64,000 nt of DNA from a bacterium UBP4_UBA6127. GTDB taxonomy: Bacteria; UBP4; UBA4092. The stretch lies in assembly GCA_002428325.1 (NCBI GenBank), contig DIVR01000014.1, positions 62,001 through 126,000 of the forward strand. The letters are read 5' to 3'. Under the pieces are notes generated by a model. That model had not been told where the DNA came from, did no database searches, and saw only the letters and a program-made list of their open reading frames with translations. This document shows positions 1 through 8,732 of the stretch, piece after piece. Position 1 is the first letter of the stretch, and every line of letters begins with the position of its first letter. The translations under genes and the position numbers were made by a program.

Positions 1-356
1 GATAGGGTATAGGCTTTCTGCAAGGCTGATTCTGCTTCCTGGATTTCCCCATACTGGGCATAATACCGGGCCGCGGTCAGATGCCCCTCACAAAACCATC
101 GGGGGGGATTTTGAAGGATTTTTTCTTCGGCAATATTGCTGGACGTCAATTTTTTCAGTTCTCTTTCAGCTTCAAGGGCTGCTTGATAATGGGGATTGAT
201 TTTGAGGCTTTTATGGAGAGCCTGACGGGCCTCCAAAAAAAGCCCATTCATAGCTAGCAAGATGGCATATTGGTAGTGGAGATCTGCATAATCGGGGTGA
301 GAAACTATCTCTTCTTTCAAGGCTTCCAGGATATGCTGATAAATAAATCCATGCAT
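1..356 (-). CDS. TPR-repeat protein, C-terminus beyond the left edge
   Basis: This is a reading frame on the minus strand that starts at an ATG at 356-354 and runs off the window, so only about 118 N-terminal residues are visible. Translation begins MHGFIYQHILEALKEEIV and contains helix-pair patterns with small residues at TPR positions (for example DLHYQYAILLAMNGLFLEAR and HYQAALEAERELKK). A GGAG ribosome binding site lies about 11 nt upstream. The protein is clearly paralogous to the TPR gene at 899-1879: both begin M-x-G-x-IY, share YAD(L/M)HY, NP(H/R)Y and a later aromatic YYAQ/FYAQ motif at matching spacing. TPR proteins scaffold protein-protein contacts; no enzymatic role can be read. 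It lies 16 nt downstream of the BON-like gene and is probably co-transcribed with it. Confidence 0.8.
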   Translation of the reverse strand, partial: MHGFIYQHILEALKEEIVSHPDYADLHYQYAILLAMNGLFLEARQALHKSLKINPHYQAALEAERELKKLTSSNIAEEKILQNPPRWFCEGHLTAARYYAQYGEIQEAESALQKAYTL

Positions 357-372
357 CTTAAGCTGCTCCAAT

Positions 373-738
373 CTATGACCCAATAACCTTGCGTTTCCAG
401 CCGCCTTTATCTCTTTCCCAGTCCCTAAGTTCAAACTGAACTCCGGTCACCCCTGGGATTTTCATGATTTCCTGTTCAATTAACAGCAATAATGCCAAAT
501 CACTGCGATAAAAATCATCCGGTGTTTTTTCATCTTTTCGTTGGTCTCTATTATGCTCATCCGGATTGGATAAATGCCCAAAAAGCCGACGCAACTGTCC
601 CCGAAGGTAAACCCGTCCTTTGATAGTGGTGAACATACATTTGGACGTATCTACAAATCTTCGCACCAATACGGAGCGAACCCGGGCGTTTATTTTGAAA
701 TCATCCGTGCGCATGGGCCTTGGGCCCTCCTCATGCAC
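373..738 (-). CDS. BON-like domain protein
   Basis: This encodes a 121-residue (or 113-residue) soluble protein. The pattern FKINARVRSVL near the N-terminus, followed by IKGRVYLRGQLRRL and, after a charged insert with DEHNRDQRKDEK, EQEIMKIPGVTGVQFEL, matches the alpha-beta-beta-alpha-beta layout of BON domains. BON domains are usually found in osmotic-stress or envelope proteins and bind membranes or other macromolecules. No signal peptide is visible, so it may be cytoplasmic. Two starts compete: ATG at 738 has only a weak GGAAGG upstream, while ATG at 714 (MRTDDFK) is preceded by GAGGAGGG about 10 nt away and may be the true start. The gene sits between two paralogous TPR genes on the same strand. 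The BON assignment is by pattern only. Confidence 0.6.
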   Translation of the reverse strand: MHEEGPRPMRTDDFKINARVRSVLVRRFVDTSKCMFTTIKGRVYLRGQLRRLFGHLSNPDEHNRDQRKDEKTPDDFYRSDLALLLLIEQEIMKIPGVTGVQFELRDWERDKGGWKRKVIGS

Positions 739-898
739 TGCCTTCCATCCCCCAGCATGGACATTTAACTCTTTATTCGCATCAGATCCCTTTCCAGGAG
801 ACCTGATGTTCCCCTATGCCCCAAGTTTAGCACAACTTTAATAGAAATAAAGGTTCAGGATAAAAGTGGGAAGAAACAATAACCGCAGCCAGGAACCC

Positions 899-1879
899 CT
901 AGATGGCTATTTTTCTTTTTTTGGCTTCTGATTGGTAATGACTAGCACCCTCAGGATCTTTTTTCAACCGGCAAAGCTCCGTCATCAGGTAATAGGGCTC
1001 AGGATTGGAGGGGTCTTTTTCCATAGCCCGGACAGCATATTGTTCTGCGGCCTCGTATTTTCCCGATTCCAATTGGGCTTTGGCAATATCCAGATTAATC
1101 CCTTCAGGCTCCCATCCCTTCTCAATAATTTTCAGGAACTCCGCTTCTGCCAGCTGGGGGGCCTTGTTTAATAAATAGACTGTTGCCAGGTGGTAGTGAG
1201 CATAAAAATATTTAGGATTGATGTCCACGGCCTTTCTAAGATGTTCAATGGCTTCATCAAATTCACCTGATTCAATTAAAAGGAGGGCCAGGTTATATCG
1301 CAGGTCTGGATAGAGAGGGTATTTATCTACCACCCGGCGTAAGATGATTCGGGCATCTTCCAGCCGATCTTGTAGGGTATAAATTTGGCAGAGGAAATAA
1401 TAGGGTTTCCAGGAATCCACATTCAATTCAATGGCCCGTTCCATGAATCCGGCAGCCTGGTTCAATTCTCCCTTGATTTCATAAACCATACCCAGTTGGA
1501 GATTATAATCTGCTTCATTTCGGCTGATAGCATAAGATTTTTCAACACAATCCTCGGCTGTTTCAAAACGTCTCCGCTGGGCATAAAAGAGGGCGGCGTA
1601 ATTATGGGTCTCATGAAAGATAGGGTGGGGATCGGGAGAATCTGCCGGGATGGGACCCTTATCATGGCGTAAGCTCTCCAGAATTTCCCGATACTCTTTG
1701 GCTTTTCGGTAACGAGGGTTCAAACTCAGGCTGTAATCTACTTTCACCAGAGCTTCTTCATATTCTCCCCAGAACCCCAGAAAGAGGGATAAATAATAAT
1801 GCATATCGGCATATTGTTCTTTCTGGGCTAATTGTTTCCTTATATCCTGGACAATTTCTTCGTAAATCAGTCCCGACAT
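899..1879 (-). CDS. TPR-repeat protein
   Basis: A 326-residue protein built almost entirely of tetratricopeptide repeats. Successive units can be followed at roughly 34-residue steps: YADMHYYLSLFLGFWGEYEE, then NYAALFYAQRRRFETAEDC, ADYNLQLGMVYEIKGELNQA, WKPYYFLCQIYTLQDRLEDA, PDLRYNLALLLIESGEFDEA, KYFYAHYHLATVYLLNKA and EPYYLMTELCRLKKDPEGA. No signal peptide or membrane segment is seen, so a cytoplasmic scaffold is likely. An AGGAG site sits just upstream of the ATG. The N-terminal 120 residues are homologous to the partial protein at 1-356, indicating a tandem duplication that either surrounds or was interrupted by the BON-like gene. It is divergent from the secreted LVIVD protein gene. Precise partner or pathway unknown. 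Confidence 0.85.
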   Translation of the reverse strand: MSGLIYEEIVQDIRKQLAQKEQYADMHYYLSLFLGFWGEYEEALVKVDYSLSLNPRYRKAKEYREILESLRHDKGPIPADSPDPHPIFHETHNYAALFYAQRRRFETAEDCVEKSYAISRNEADYNLQLGMVYEIKGELNQAAGFMERAIELNVDSWKPYYFLCQIYTLQDRLEDARIILRRVVDKYPLYPDLRYNLALLLIESGEFDEAIEHLRKAVDINPKYFYAHYHLATVYLLNKAPQLAEAEFLKIIEKGWEPEGINLDIAKAQLESGKYEAAEQYAVRAMEKDPSNPEPYYLMTELCRLKKDPEGASHYQSEAKKRKIAI

Positions 1880-2172
1880 ATTCTCCTGCTTTCATAGGGG
1901 GTTTCTTTATTACATCTGATAATTCAAAGTTTAGCACAAAACAGGTGGAGGATAACAAGTCTTCCTTCCCAACAGGAGGAGGGGGCTCAAACCCTTTGTT
2001 TCCGCCTTTATTGCCATAGACTTGGTTCAGGGATGTTAATTCCTTCAGGGGGTTTTCTCCCTCAGCCTAAAAATATAGACATAAAAGATATTATGTGTGC
2101 TATATTAAGTCCGTATCAAATATGATTATTGAAAATCAGGTTAGTTATTACACCATTAAGGAAGTGTCGTTT

Positions 2173-4401
2173 ATGGTTCATAAACGCATCAATTACTTAT
2201 TTTATCTATGTTTTATAGTAATACAAATAAGCTTCCTGCCAATCAGCCAGGTGAAAGCTTATACCCTCAGCGGATATTGTTATGATTCCATTTCTGAAGC
2301 AGGAAAATATAGTGATACCGCCTATTTATCCAATCTGTATATTAAGGGGCAGTCGTTATATTTATTAACACCCGATAAAGGGATTATTCAGCTGGATATC
2401 TCTAACCAAACCAATCCTTTTGTTCGGGCGACTCTTTCCAAGAGGAAAACGGTAGAGGCTATGGCCCATACCGGGGATCAACTGTATGCCGCCGCCGGTT
2501 CAGAAGGGCTGCTGGTATTGGATATCTCCAGTTCAGGAACAATCCGGGAGCTTGCAGTACTTGACACTCCGGGATGGGCCAGTGATGTGGCGATATCCAA
2601 TAATAATATCTTTTTAGCTGATGGAGCTGATGGGTTAAGGATTTATGACATATCCAATCCCTCCGCACCTGTAGAGAACAGCCATCTGGAATTAGAAGGG
2701 TATGCCTCCAGAATCAAGATACATAATAACTATGCTTATATATCCCAGGCTGATAAAGGATTAAGTATTGTTAATATCACGAATCCTTCCCAACCCATTC
2801 TGGTATCCCGATATACCACCCTTTCACCTGTGCTGGATGTCAGCTTCAGCCAAAGCAGCAATCTGGTCCTGGCGGCCGGTTGCCATGGAGTTGCAATCTG
2901 CACCCTTTCCGGGGACACCAGGCTTTCCCTTATCAATAGGAATCAACTGGATGGATATGCCAGAAGAGTCCTCTGGTCGGGTAACTACCTCTATGTTTCT
3001 GATTTTAATGGAGGATTGAAGGTTCTGGAAGCTAAAACACCCGGCAGAGAAAGTGTCGTGGTTGAGGTTTCTGGACATCAACGGGCGATGTCCTGTGCAG
3101 ATACCGGAGATTATCTCTATCTGGCCTCAGGTTCAGATGGATTGAATATCCTCACAAAACCTTCTCCTCTGCAGAATGTGAAAATCACATTGAATGGGGA
3201 TTCTACAAAGGCTGTATGGACAGATTCCAATGGGTACTATCAATTCTCCAATTTAACCCTTGGCACCTATTGGGTCGTGCCCACCCGGGATCCGGATTTG
3301 TTTTATCCAACAGGCAGTATCGTCGAACCCCTGACGTCTGATACTTCGGGATTTAATTTTAAACGGTCACTCTGGCAATGGTCTTTTGGGTCGGGCCTCT
3401 TCAACGCCCCCGGGGAAACCGCATCCTGGTCTTATGAAAAACCCTCGGATTGCACCGGCCTTCCGGATATCGATTGGAGTCCTTTTGTTAATGGAGGGGA
3501 TGGGAATCTTGCTTTAATATTTACGGGCCCCAATCAGGGAATCAAAATCACCGCTAAACCCAGAGTGGATTTTATAAATCCATCCAGCCGGATCGGAAGT
3601 ATTCATTATCGCATTAGTTCGGACACCTATGGCCTGATAGATTCGTTTAAATACAGCCTAATGGGGTTTAATGGCTGGACCAGTTATAACTATCGGGAGA
3701 TATTAAGTAATAAGTACGATGTAAAAACAGCCTGGGGAACCGCCTGGCTGGATTTCTGGCTGCCTTTTCGGAGTAATACTGATTCAGGGATAGTCCAACT
3801 GGAGTTCAGAAACAAGAATACAACCGGCTGGGCCTATTTGAATGCAGTCGATATCAATAACAATAGGCTTTACCAAAATAATGGGGCTAAATCGATTCCG
3901 GGAGGGGAGTTTTCCAATTCATCAGATTTACAATATTGGCAGGTGGAAGCCAACCCTGAAGCAACCGCTGGACTGCCCTCCATTAACTGGGTCTCTCAGC
4001 TGGACGACCAAACCGGTTTGGAACTGATTAGATTTACTCAGCCCGGTAAAGGCGTTCGGCTGGTCTTAAAAAATCCTTATACCTTAGCCACAGCGACAGA
4101 TGAAACAGCAGGCGCTTTCATGATTAACCTTCAAGTTAGGGGAACCGGGTTTCCGAACATGAAGGTCCATGCTATTCATTATGGAGATTCATCCGCGACA
4201 GGCTACAGCAACGATACCGGTGAGTATTTCAGCCTGGGGAATCTGGCACCCGGAAAATGGGAAACCATTTATGTTCCCTTGATATCATCCGGTGCGCTAA
4301 AAAGGCACCTGGCGTTGGAATTCTTATATACAGGGAATGACCCGATGGACCTCTATCTGGATAATGCCAGATGGGTTTCAGCCCCTTTAAATCTGGAATA
4401 A
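2173..4401 (+). CDS. Secreted LVIVD-repeat (beta-propeller-like) protein
   Basis: An exported protein of 742 residues when started at ATG 2173, which has AAGGA 10 nt upstream and gives a proper signal peptide (MVHKRINYLFYLCFIVIQ, cleavage near QVKA). An upstream in-frame start at 2095 would add 26 residues and bury the signal. Residues about 50-360 carry repeats of the LVIVD type: LYLLTPDKGIIQLDISN, LYAAAGSEGLLVLDIS, IFLADGADGLRIYDISNPS, AYISQADKGLSIVNITNPS, LYVSDFNGGLKVLE, LYLASGSDGLNIL. This family folds as a beta-propeller at cell surfaces. A carboxypeptidase-regulatory-like segment follows (AVWTDSNGYYQFSNLTLGTY), then two related modules (each with LP-x-I-(D/N)W and a G-(I/V)-(K/R)-(I/L) strand) resembling carbohydrate-binding jelly rolls. 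No sorting or anchor domain is visible. Its neighbour 17 nt downstream is also a secreted repeat protein. Confidence 0.8.
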   Translation: MVHKRINYLFYLCFIVIQISFLPISQVKAYTLSGYCYDSISEAGKYSDTAYLSNLYIKGQSLYLLTPDKGIIQLDISNQTNPFVRATLSKRKTVEAMAHTGDQLYAAAGSEGLLVLDISSSGTIRELAVLDTPGWASDVAISNNNIFLADGADGLRIYDISNPSAPVENSHLELEGYASRIKIHNNYAYISQADKGLSIVNITNPSQPILVSRYTTLSPVLDVSFSQSSNLVLAAGCHGVAICTLSGDTRLSLINRNQLDGYARRVLWSGNYLYVSDFNGGLKVLEAKTPGRESVVVEVSGHQRAMSCADTGDYLYLASGSDGLNILTKPSPLQNVKITLNGDSTKAVWTDSNGYYQFSNLTLGTYWVVPTRDPDLFYPTGSIVEPLTSDTSGFNFKRSLWQWSFGSGLFNAPGETASWSYEKPSDCTGLPDIDWSPFVNGGDGNLALIFTGPNQGIKITAKPRVDFINPSSRIGSIHYRISSDTYGLIDSFKYSLMGFNGWTSYNYREILSNKYDVKTAWGTAWLDFWLPFRSNTDSGIVQLEFRNKNTTGWAYLNAVDINNNRLYQNNGAKSIPGGEFSNSSDLQYWQVEANPEATAGLPSINWVSQLDDQTGLELIRFTQPGKGVRLVLKNPYTLATATDETAGAFMINLQVRGTGFPNMKVHAIHYGDSSATGYSNDTGEYFSLGNLAPGKWETIYVPLISSGALKRHLALEFLYTGNDPMDLYLDNARWVSAPLNLE

Positions 4402-4418
4402 CAGCCGGGAGTGGAAAG

Positions 4419-5849
4419 ATGATTATAATGGAAAGAAAACAACTAAATAAAGTATTATTCGGTTTGCTGGGACCGATGTTATTGATTCTTATGGTAGCTG
4501 AAGCTGTTGGGTCTGATTCTGATACAACCTTACTTTATCAGACCTCCTGTACTGTCAATAAGGATGACCTGAATTTCACCAGTGATTCCCTGGGTAATGT
4601 ATTTGTTTCCTGGTCTAACCAGTATGATTCAACCCGGAGAGATATTTTATTGCAGGGTGTTGATAAAAATGGAAACCGGTTATGGCCGGAAGAGGGGTTA
4701 TCGGTCTGTCGCTCTATCGGTGACCAATATAAGATAAGAATGGCTCCTGATGAAGAAGGGGGTGTTGTGTTGGTCTGGCTGGATACGCGGGATAGCACGA
4801 AACAGTATCCCCAGCTATATACCCAAAGAATGAACCGCCAGGGGAATCCTGTCTGGGAGACCAACGGAATCCCAGTATGTGATATGGCTTTGAATCCTTC
4901 TTCAGTGGTGGTGTATCCTTCTGAGAACGGGACTCTTTGTTTCTGGAAAGATGAACGAAATGGGGTATCTGATATTTTTGCTCAGGTAATAGGTTCAGAT
5001 GGCAGGCCTCAATGGAATTTGGAAGGTGTACCGGTCTGTGTGTCCTCTTCCGGGACGGGTTCTTTTTATGTGATTGACGGTCATAATAATAAATGGGGCC
5101 TGACTTGGGAAGATAACCGGGATTCCTGTGTCAGGGTTTATGCCTCTACGATAGATTCTAAAGGAAATAATCTCTGGAAGTTCAATGGGATACCGGTTTC
5201 TTCAGTTACGGCGACTCAGACTGGCGCACGAATGGCCCAGGGAGCTCAGGGGGATTATTTTGTTTCCTGGAAAGATGAAAGGTTAAATCATCTTGGGGAT
5301 ATCTATGCCCAGCGTATGGATTCTACCGGCAATGTTTTATGGAATTCCGGAGGGCTGACAGTCTGTAATAGTACTAATATCCAAGAGGATATTGGTATGG
5401 CAGAAGATGGCTGGGGAGGTTTTTACATTACTTGGGAAGATTTCAGGAATTTTACAGTTATGCCGGGGGAAATTCCCATCGGATTTTGGCAGCGAATGGA
5501 TGCTGATGGAAATCCTTATTGGAATGAAAACGGCATTCATTCTCCTACTATCTGTACGAATATAATGAAACCAGACTATAAGGGCGGTATGCTCTTCAGC
5601 GGTGTAAATGATTATAGTTATGGGATTGGAGGATATCATACCCATACTTCTGCTGCCATCAGATATGACCGGTATCATAATGTCCTTAGCTCGGCAGTAA
5701 TATATACTTATGGCGCTGAATTACCCATGCTTCCGGATCTGAATACCGGGTTTTATGTTACCCAGGCTTACGGTAATATGATTTATTTATACCATTTCAA
5801 ATCTAATCCGACCTCAATATCTCCTACTTTATGGAAAGAACTGGAGTAA
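4419..5849 (+). CDS. Secreted propeller-like repeat protein
   Basis: A 476-residue exported protein. ATG 4419 is preferred because GGGAG lies 7 nt upstream and the product starts with a short positive stretch and a hydrophobic signal (VLFGLLGPMLLILMVAEAVG). The mature part has six repeats of about 50-65 residues, each with an inner strand W-x-(D/N)-x-R (VSWSNQYD, VWLDTRD, FWKDERN, TWEDNRD, SWKDERL, TWEDFRN) and an outer motif D-x-(D/N)-G-N-x-x-W-x-x-x-G-(I/L/V)-x-V-C. The aspartate turn and six-fold repetition suggest an Asp-box type beta-propeller; this is inference. Repeats 1, 2, 3 and 5 end in a cysteine after the G-(I/L/V)-x-V strand, which is unusual for an exported propeller and may form disulfides. 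Likely co-transcribed with the LVIVD-repeat gene. Confidence 0.7.
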   Translation: MIIMERKQLNKVLFGLLGPMLLILMVAEAVGSDSDTTLLYQTSCTVNKDDLNFTSDSLGNVFVSWSNQYDSTRRDILLQGVDKNGNRLWPEEGLSVCRSIGDQYKIRMAPDEEGGVVLVWLDTRDSTKQYPQLYTQRMNRQGNPVWETNGIPVCDMALNPSSVVVYPSENGTLCFWKDERNGVSDIFAQVIGSDGRPQWNLEGVPVCVSSSGTGSFYVIDGHNNKWGLTWEDNRDSCVRVYASTIDSKGNNLWKFNGIPVSSVTATQTGARMAQGAQGDYFVSWKDERLNHLGDIYAQRMDSTGNVLWNSGGLTVCNSTNIQEDIGMAEDGWGGFYITWEDFRNFTVMPGEIPIGFWQRMDADGNPYWNENGIHSPTICTNIMKPDYKGGMLFSGVNDYSYGIGGYHTHTSAAIRYDRYHNVLSSAVIYTYGAELPMLPDLNTGFYVTQAYGNMIYLYHFKSNPTSISPTLWKELE

Positions 5850-5937
5850 AGAAAGAACCCTGATTCATTGACATTACCTGCTTTTAAGTGATAATTAGAA
5901 AGGGGTAGTTACGAATGCTTAAGAGGTTGGGTGGTTC

Positions 5938-7911
5938 ATGAGTCAGAAAGATATTCATTGTAAAATTCTACTAACCGGGGCCACTGGATATATCGGTGGC
6001 CGATTATTGAAGGCTCTGGAAGAAAAAGGTTATCCTGTCCGATGCCTGACCCGGCGGCCGGAAAACCTGATACCGAGAGCTGGCACCCATACGGTTGTTA
6101 TCTCCGGAGATATCCTGGATGAAGCCTCCCTTACCCAGGCCATGGAAGGGATAGAAACTGCCTATTACCTGGTTCATTCCATGGCAGAGGCAGGGGCTTA
6201 TGCCGAAAAAGACCGAAAAGCCGCTAAACTTTTCGGGGAAGTTGCCCGAAAATCCAAGGTAAAACGGATTATTTATCTGGGCGGATTAGCCGACCCTGCC
6301 TCTTCTTTATTATCACCCCATTTTAAAAGCCGGTTGGAAGTGGGGAAGATATTGCGCAATTCCGGGGTGACCTGCATTGAATTTCGAGCTTCGGTGATTA
6401 TTGGTTCCGGGTCTTTTTCTTTTGAAATGATCCGGTCATTGGTGGAACGGCTGCCGATTATGATTACACCCCGTTGGGTTTCCACACCGGCTCAGCCGAT
6501 AGCGATTGAAGATGTGATTGCTTACCTGGTCGCGGCGTTGGATTTGCCCGGATTAGATAATCGGGTTTATGAGATTGGGGGCGCCGACCGGGTTTCATAT
6601 AAAGATTTAATGAAGGAATATGCTTTTAGGAGAGAACTGCATCGGGTTATGATTCCAGTCCCTTTCCTGACCCCTCGGTTATCCAGCCTCTGGCTGGGGC
6701 TGGTAACCCCGCTATATGCCAGAATCGGCAAGGAATTGATTTTGAGTTTAAGGACTCCCAGTGTGGTGAAGGAGACCTCCGCCCTGAAAGATTTTCCTAT
6801 CACACCCCGGGGGTATCGGGAGGCTGTATCCAGGGCTTTGATTAAAGAAGACCATGAATTTGCTGAGACCCGTTGGTCGGATTCTCTCTCTTCCTCAGGT
6901 TATAACCCTCTTTCGGGGGGGCTTCGATATGGTTCTCGGTTCATTGATTCCCGAACCATCGCCGTTTCTGTTCCTCCGGATAAGGCCTTTATTCCAATCC
7001 AACATATTGGAGGAGAGGTGGGTTGGTTTTTTGCGGATTATCTGTGGTCCCTTCGAGGTATGCTGGATTTAATAGCGGGCGGTGTTGGTATGCGAAGGGG
7101 CCGGAGGAATCCTCATCAACTCTTGCCAGGGGATACCCTTGATTGTTGGAGGGTGGAATCCATTGAACAGGATAAATCCCTTCGATTAATAGCTGAAATG
7201 AAACTTCCCGGCCGGGCCTGGCTGGAATTTGAAGTTACCGAAGGGAAAATCCGGGGTTCCTCGGTCATTCGCCAGACGGCCAGTTTTGATCCCCTGGGAA
7301 TAATGGGGCTTATTTACTGGTATGCTCTTTATCCCCTGCATCAGTTGATTTTTCAAGGGATGCTCAACCGGATGGCCCGGTCGGCTGTAACCGGACACCT
7401 GCCTCGGAAGAAAGTTTCTGATCCCCAGCTGGAAGGGAATGCTTCCAAAGGGTGGAGTTTCTTGTTATTCCTGGTTCTCTGTTTTGGCGCCGGAGGATTG
7501 GGTGGGAGATTTACAGCGAATTCCATCAGCACCTGGTATGCCAATTTGATTAAGCCGCCTATAACCCCCCCTGCCTGGGTTTTTGGTCCAGTCTGGAGCT
7601 TGCTTTATTTCCTGATGGCGGTGGCCGGTTGGCTCATCTGGCAGAATCGTAAAACATTGGGTTCCCATAATGCCCTTCGTTTATTCAGCCTGCAGTTGAT
7701 ATTGAATGTTGCCTGGTCCTGGCTTTTTTTCGGGTTAAGGTCTCCCGGAGCGGCTTTAGTGGAGATTGTTTTCCTCTGGCTGGCAATTTATGCCACGTAT
7801 CAGGCCTTTAAAAATATTAAGCCATTGGCCGGTTATCTTCTTTTACCTTATCTGGTTTGGGTCAGCTTTGCTATCCTTCTGAATCTGATGTTCTGGGAGT
7901 TGAATCTGTAG
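5938..7911 (+). CDS. NAD(P)-binding SDR - DUF2867 - TspO/MBR fusion protein
   Basis: A 657-residue three-part fusion. Residues 1-300 are an atypical short-chain dehydrogenase/epimerase: nucleotide-binding LLTGATGYIGGRLL, then YYLVHSM and the RIIYLGGL strand. Residues about 330-480 match DUF2867, a SRPBCC-like helix-grip domain often fused to such SDRs (SRTIAVSVPPDKAF, GDTLDCWRVE, PGRAWLEFEV). Residues about 500-657 are a full TspO/MBR domain with five membrane helices: WYANLIKPPITPPAWVFGPV, then QLILNVAWSWLFFGL. TspO proteins bind tetrapyrroles and sterols or lipids; SDR-DUF2867 proteins are poorly characterised but often tied to lipid or quinone-like substrates. The fusion places the oxidoreductase part at the cytoplasmic membrane. 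The gene is monocistronic, with a GGTGG-type site before the ATG. Confidence 0.88.
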   Translation: MSQKDIHCKILLTGATGYIGGRLLKALEEKGYPVRCLTRRPENLIPRAGTHTVVISGDILDEASLTQAMEGIETAYYLVHSMAEAGAYAEKDRKAAKLFGEVARKSKVKRIIYLGGLADPASSLLSPHFKSRLEVGKILRNSGVTCIEFRASVIIGSGSFSFEMIRSLVERLPIMITPRWVSTPAQPIAIEDVIAYLVAALDLPGLDNRVYEIGGADRVSYKDLMKEYAFRRELHRVMIPVPFLTPRLSSLWLGLVTPLYARIGKELILSLRTPSVVKETSALKDFPITPRGYREAVSRALIKEDHEFAETRWSDSLSSSGYNPLSGGLRYGSRFIDSRTIAVSVPPDKAFIPIQHIGGEVGWFFADYLWSLRGMLDLIAGGVGMRRGRRNPHQLLPGDTLDCWRVESIEQDKSLRLIAEMKLPGRAWLEFEVTEGKIRGSSVIRQTASFDPLGIMGLIYWYALYPLHQLIFQGMLNRMARSAVTGHLPRKKVSDPQLEGNASKGWSFLLFLVLCFGAGGLGGRFTANSISTWYANLIKPPITPPAWVFGPVWSLLYFLMAVAGWLIWQNRKTLGSHNALRLFSLQLILNVAWSWLFFGLRSPGAALVEIVFLWLAIYATYQAFKNIKPLAGYLLLPYLVWVSFAILLNLMFWELNL

Positions 7912-8066
7912 AAATAGTATTTTAGGTTTAGAAGAATAGACTAAATGGTTCCGATTCTAGATTTAAGACGGAATCCTTATTCCTGATTTCACTGTCAGGA
8001 TAGAGTCATTGCCAACCTGTTTCGGCTGCTATCAAAATCCTAACCCATATAGAATCAGTTTATTGT

Positions 8067-8088
8067 ATTTTTGACAGCCGTCAAAAAT
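8067..8088. repeat. Dispersed palindrome, copy 1
   Basis: ATTTTTGACAGCCGTCAAAAAT is a near-perfect 22-nt palindrome; only the central C/C pair breaks symmetry. The same core recurs at 25109, 39541, 39588 and 59373. It could be a regulator operator or a small dispersed element. Here it lies between the tail of the TspO fusion gene and the cold-shock gene terminator. Confidence 0.6.
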
Positions 8089-8158
8089 AAGAGAGGAACC
8101 CCTGATGTTGCTTCTCCCGGCTGGATGACAAATCAGACTTTCCCCGGGGTCCGGCCAT

Positions 8159-8194
8159 AAAAAAAACAGCCTGCTGGAGGACAGACTGTTTTTT
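8159..8194 (-). terminator. Rho-independent terminator of the cold-shock gene
   Basis: The arms AAAAAACAG and CTGTTTTTT enclose a further CTG/CAG pairing with one mismatch. Read on the minus strand the hairpin ends in a run of T, 34 nt after the cold-shock stop codon. The A/T flanks make it usable in both directions, so it may also end the opposing SDR-TspO transcript. Confidence 0.75.
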
Positions 8195-8227
8195 ACTTGG
8201 ATTCGTGATTAAAAAAGAATGAAAGGA

Positions 8228-8431
8228 TTACTGAACACGCCGAACGTTTTCAGCCTGAGGACCTTTAGGACCCTGGACGATGTCAAATTCCACCGGATCG
8301 CCTTCATTCAATGTTTTATAACCATCAGTCTGCACAGCAGAATAATGGACAAAAACATCTTTTCCGGTATCGGAGGAAATAAACCCGTACCCTTTTTGGT
8401 TGTTAAACCATTTAACGGTACCTTTTGCCAT
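8228..8431 (-). CDS. Cold-shock domain protein (CspA family)
   Basis: A 67-residue single cold-shock domain, the usual size for CspA proteins. The start at ATG 8431 gives the canonical [10 protein letters not shown] and has AAGGAG about 9 nt upstream; a longer frame to 8497 adds residues unlike the family. RNP1 (KGYGFIS) and RNP2 (VFVHYSA) are intact, as is the C-terminal EGDPVEFDI / [10 protein letters not shown] segment. CspA proteins bind single-stranded RNA and melt secondary structure, in cold adaptation or as constitutive RNA chaperones. The gene has its own terminator, and a leader of more than 60 nt that contains a small hairpin plus a T run, as is common for cold-shock mRNAs. Confidence 0.95.
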   Translation of the reverse strand: MAKGTVKWFNNQKGYGFISSDTGKDVFVHYSAVQTDGYKTLNEGDPVEFDIVQGPKGPQAENVRRVQ

Positions 8432-8732
8432 TTCCGTACTACTCCTTGCTAGATTTTCAAGCCGTAATCGACCTTCATTCTCCCCGAAAGGAAACAAAAA
8501 AAACCCTCAGGTCGAATTGTCTTACCCGACCCTCAGGCCCAGCAAACAATGTCGTCCTACCGGTTTTCCCGGCTCTTAGGGACTCATCCTATCAAAGCAC
8601 TATTCGGCTGTCAACTATTATTTTGCCCGGGTAACTTCTATATTTGCAATGAGTAATTTAAGGAGTTCTTTATAATTTATTGGCAGGAGATATCCATTTT
8701 CTCAAGGGGAAAATTCTGGTAAGCTATCCCTA
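8432..8732. other. Divergent intergenic region, possible cold-shock leader
   Basis: These 301 nt separate the minus-strand cold-shock gene from the plus-strand TIM-barrel gene and must hold both promoters. On the minus strand GGTCG (8531-8527) pairs with CGACC (8514-8510), and this hairpin is followed by TGAGGG and eight T (8503-8496), about 65 nt before the cold-shock start. It could be an attenuator in the leader. No open reading frame looks real here. Confidence 0.35.

Larger units (their letters stand above)
7912..8227. other. Intergenic region with a palindrome and a terminator
   Basis: No gene is seen in these 316 nt between two convergent genes. The stretch holds one member of the TTTTGACAGC(C/T)GTCAAAA palindrome family at 8067-8088 and the cold-shock gene terminator at 8159-8194, both listed separately. 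Confidence 0.6.
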
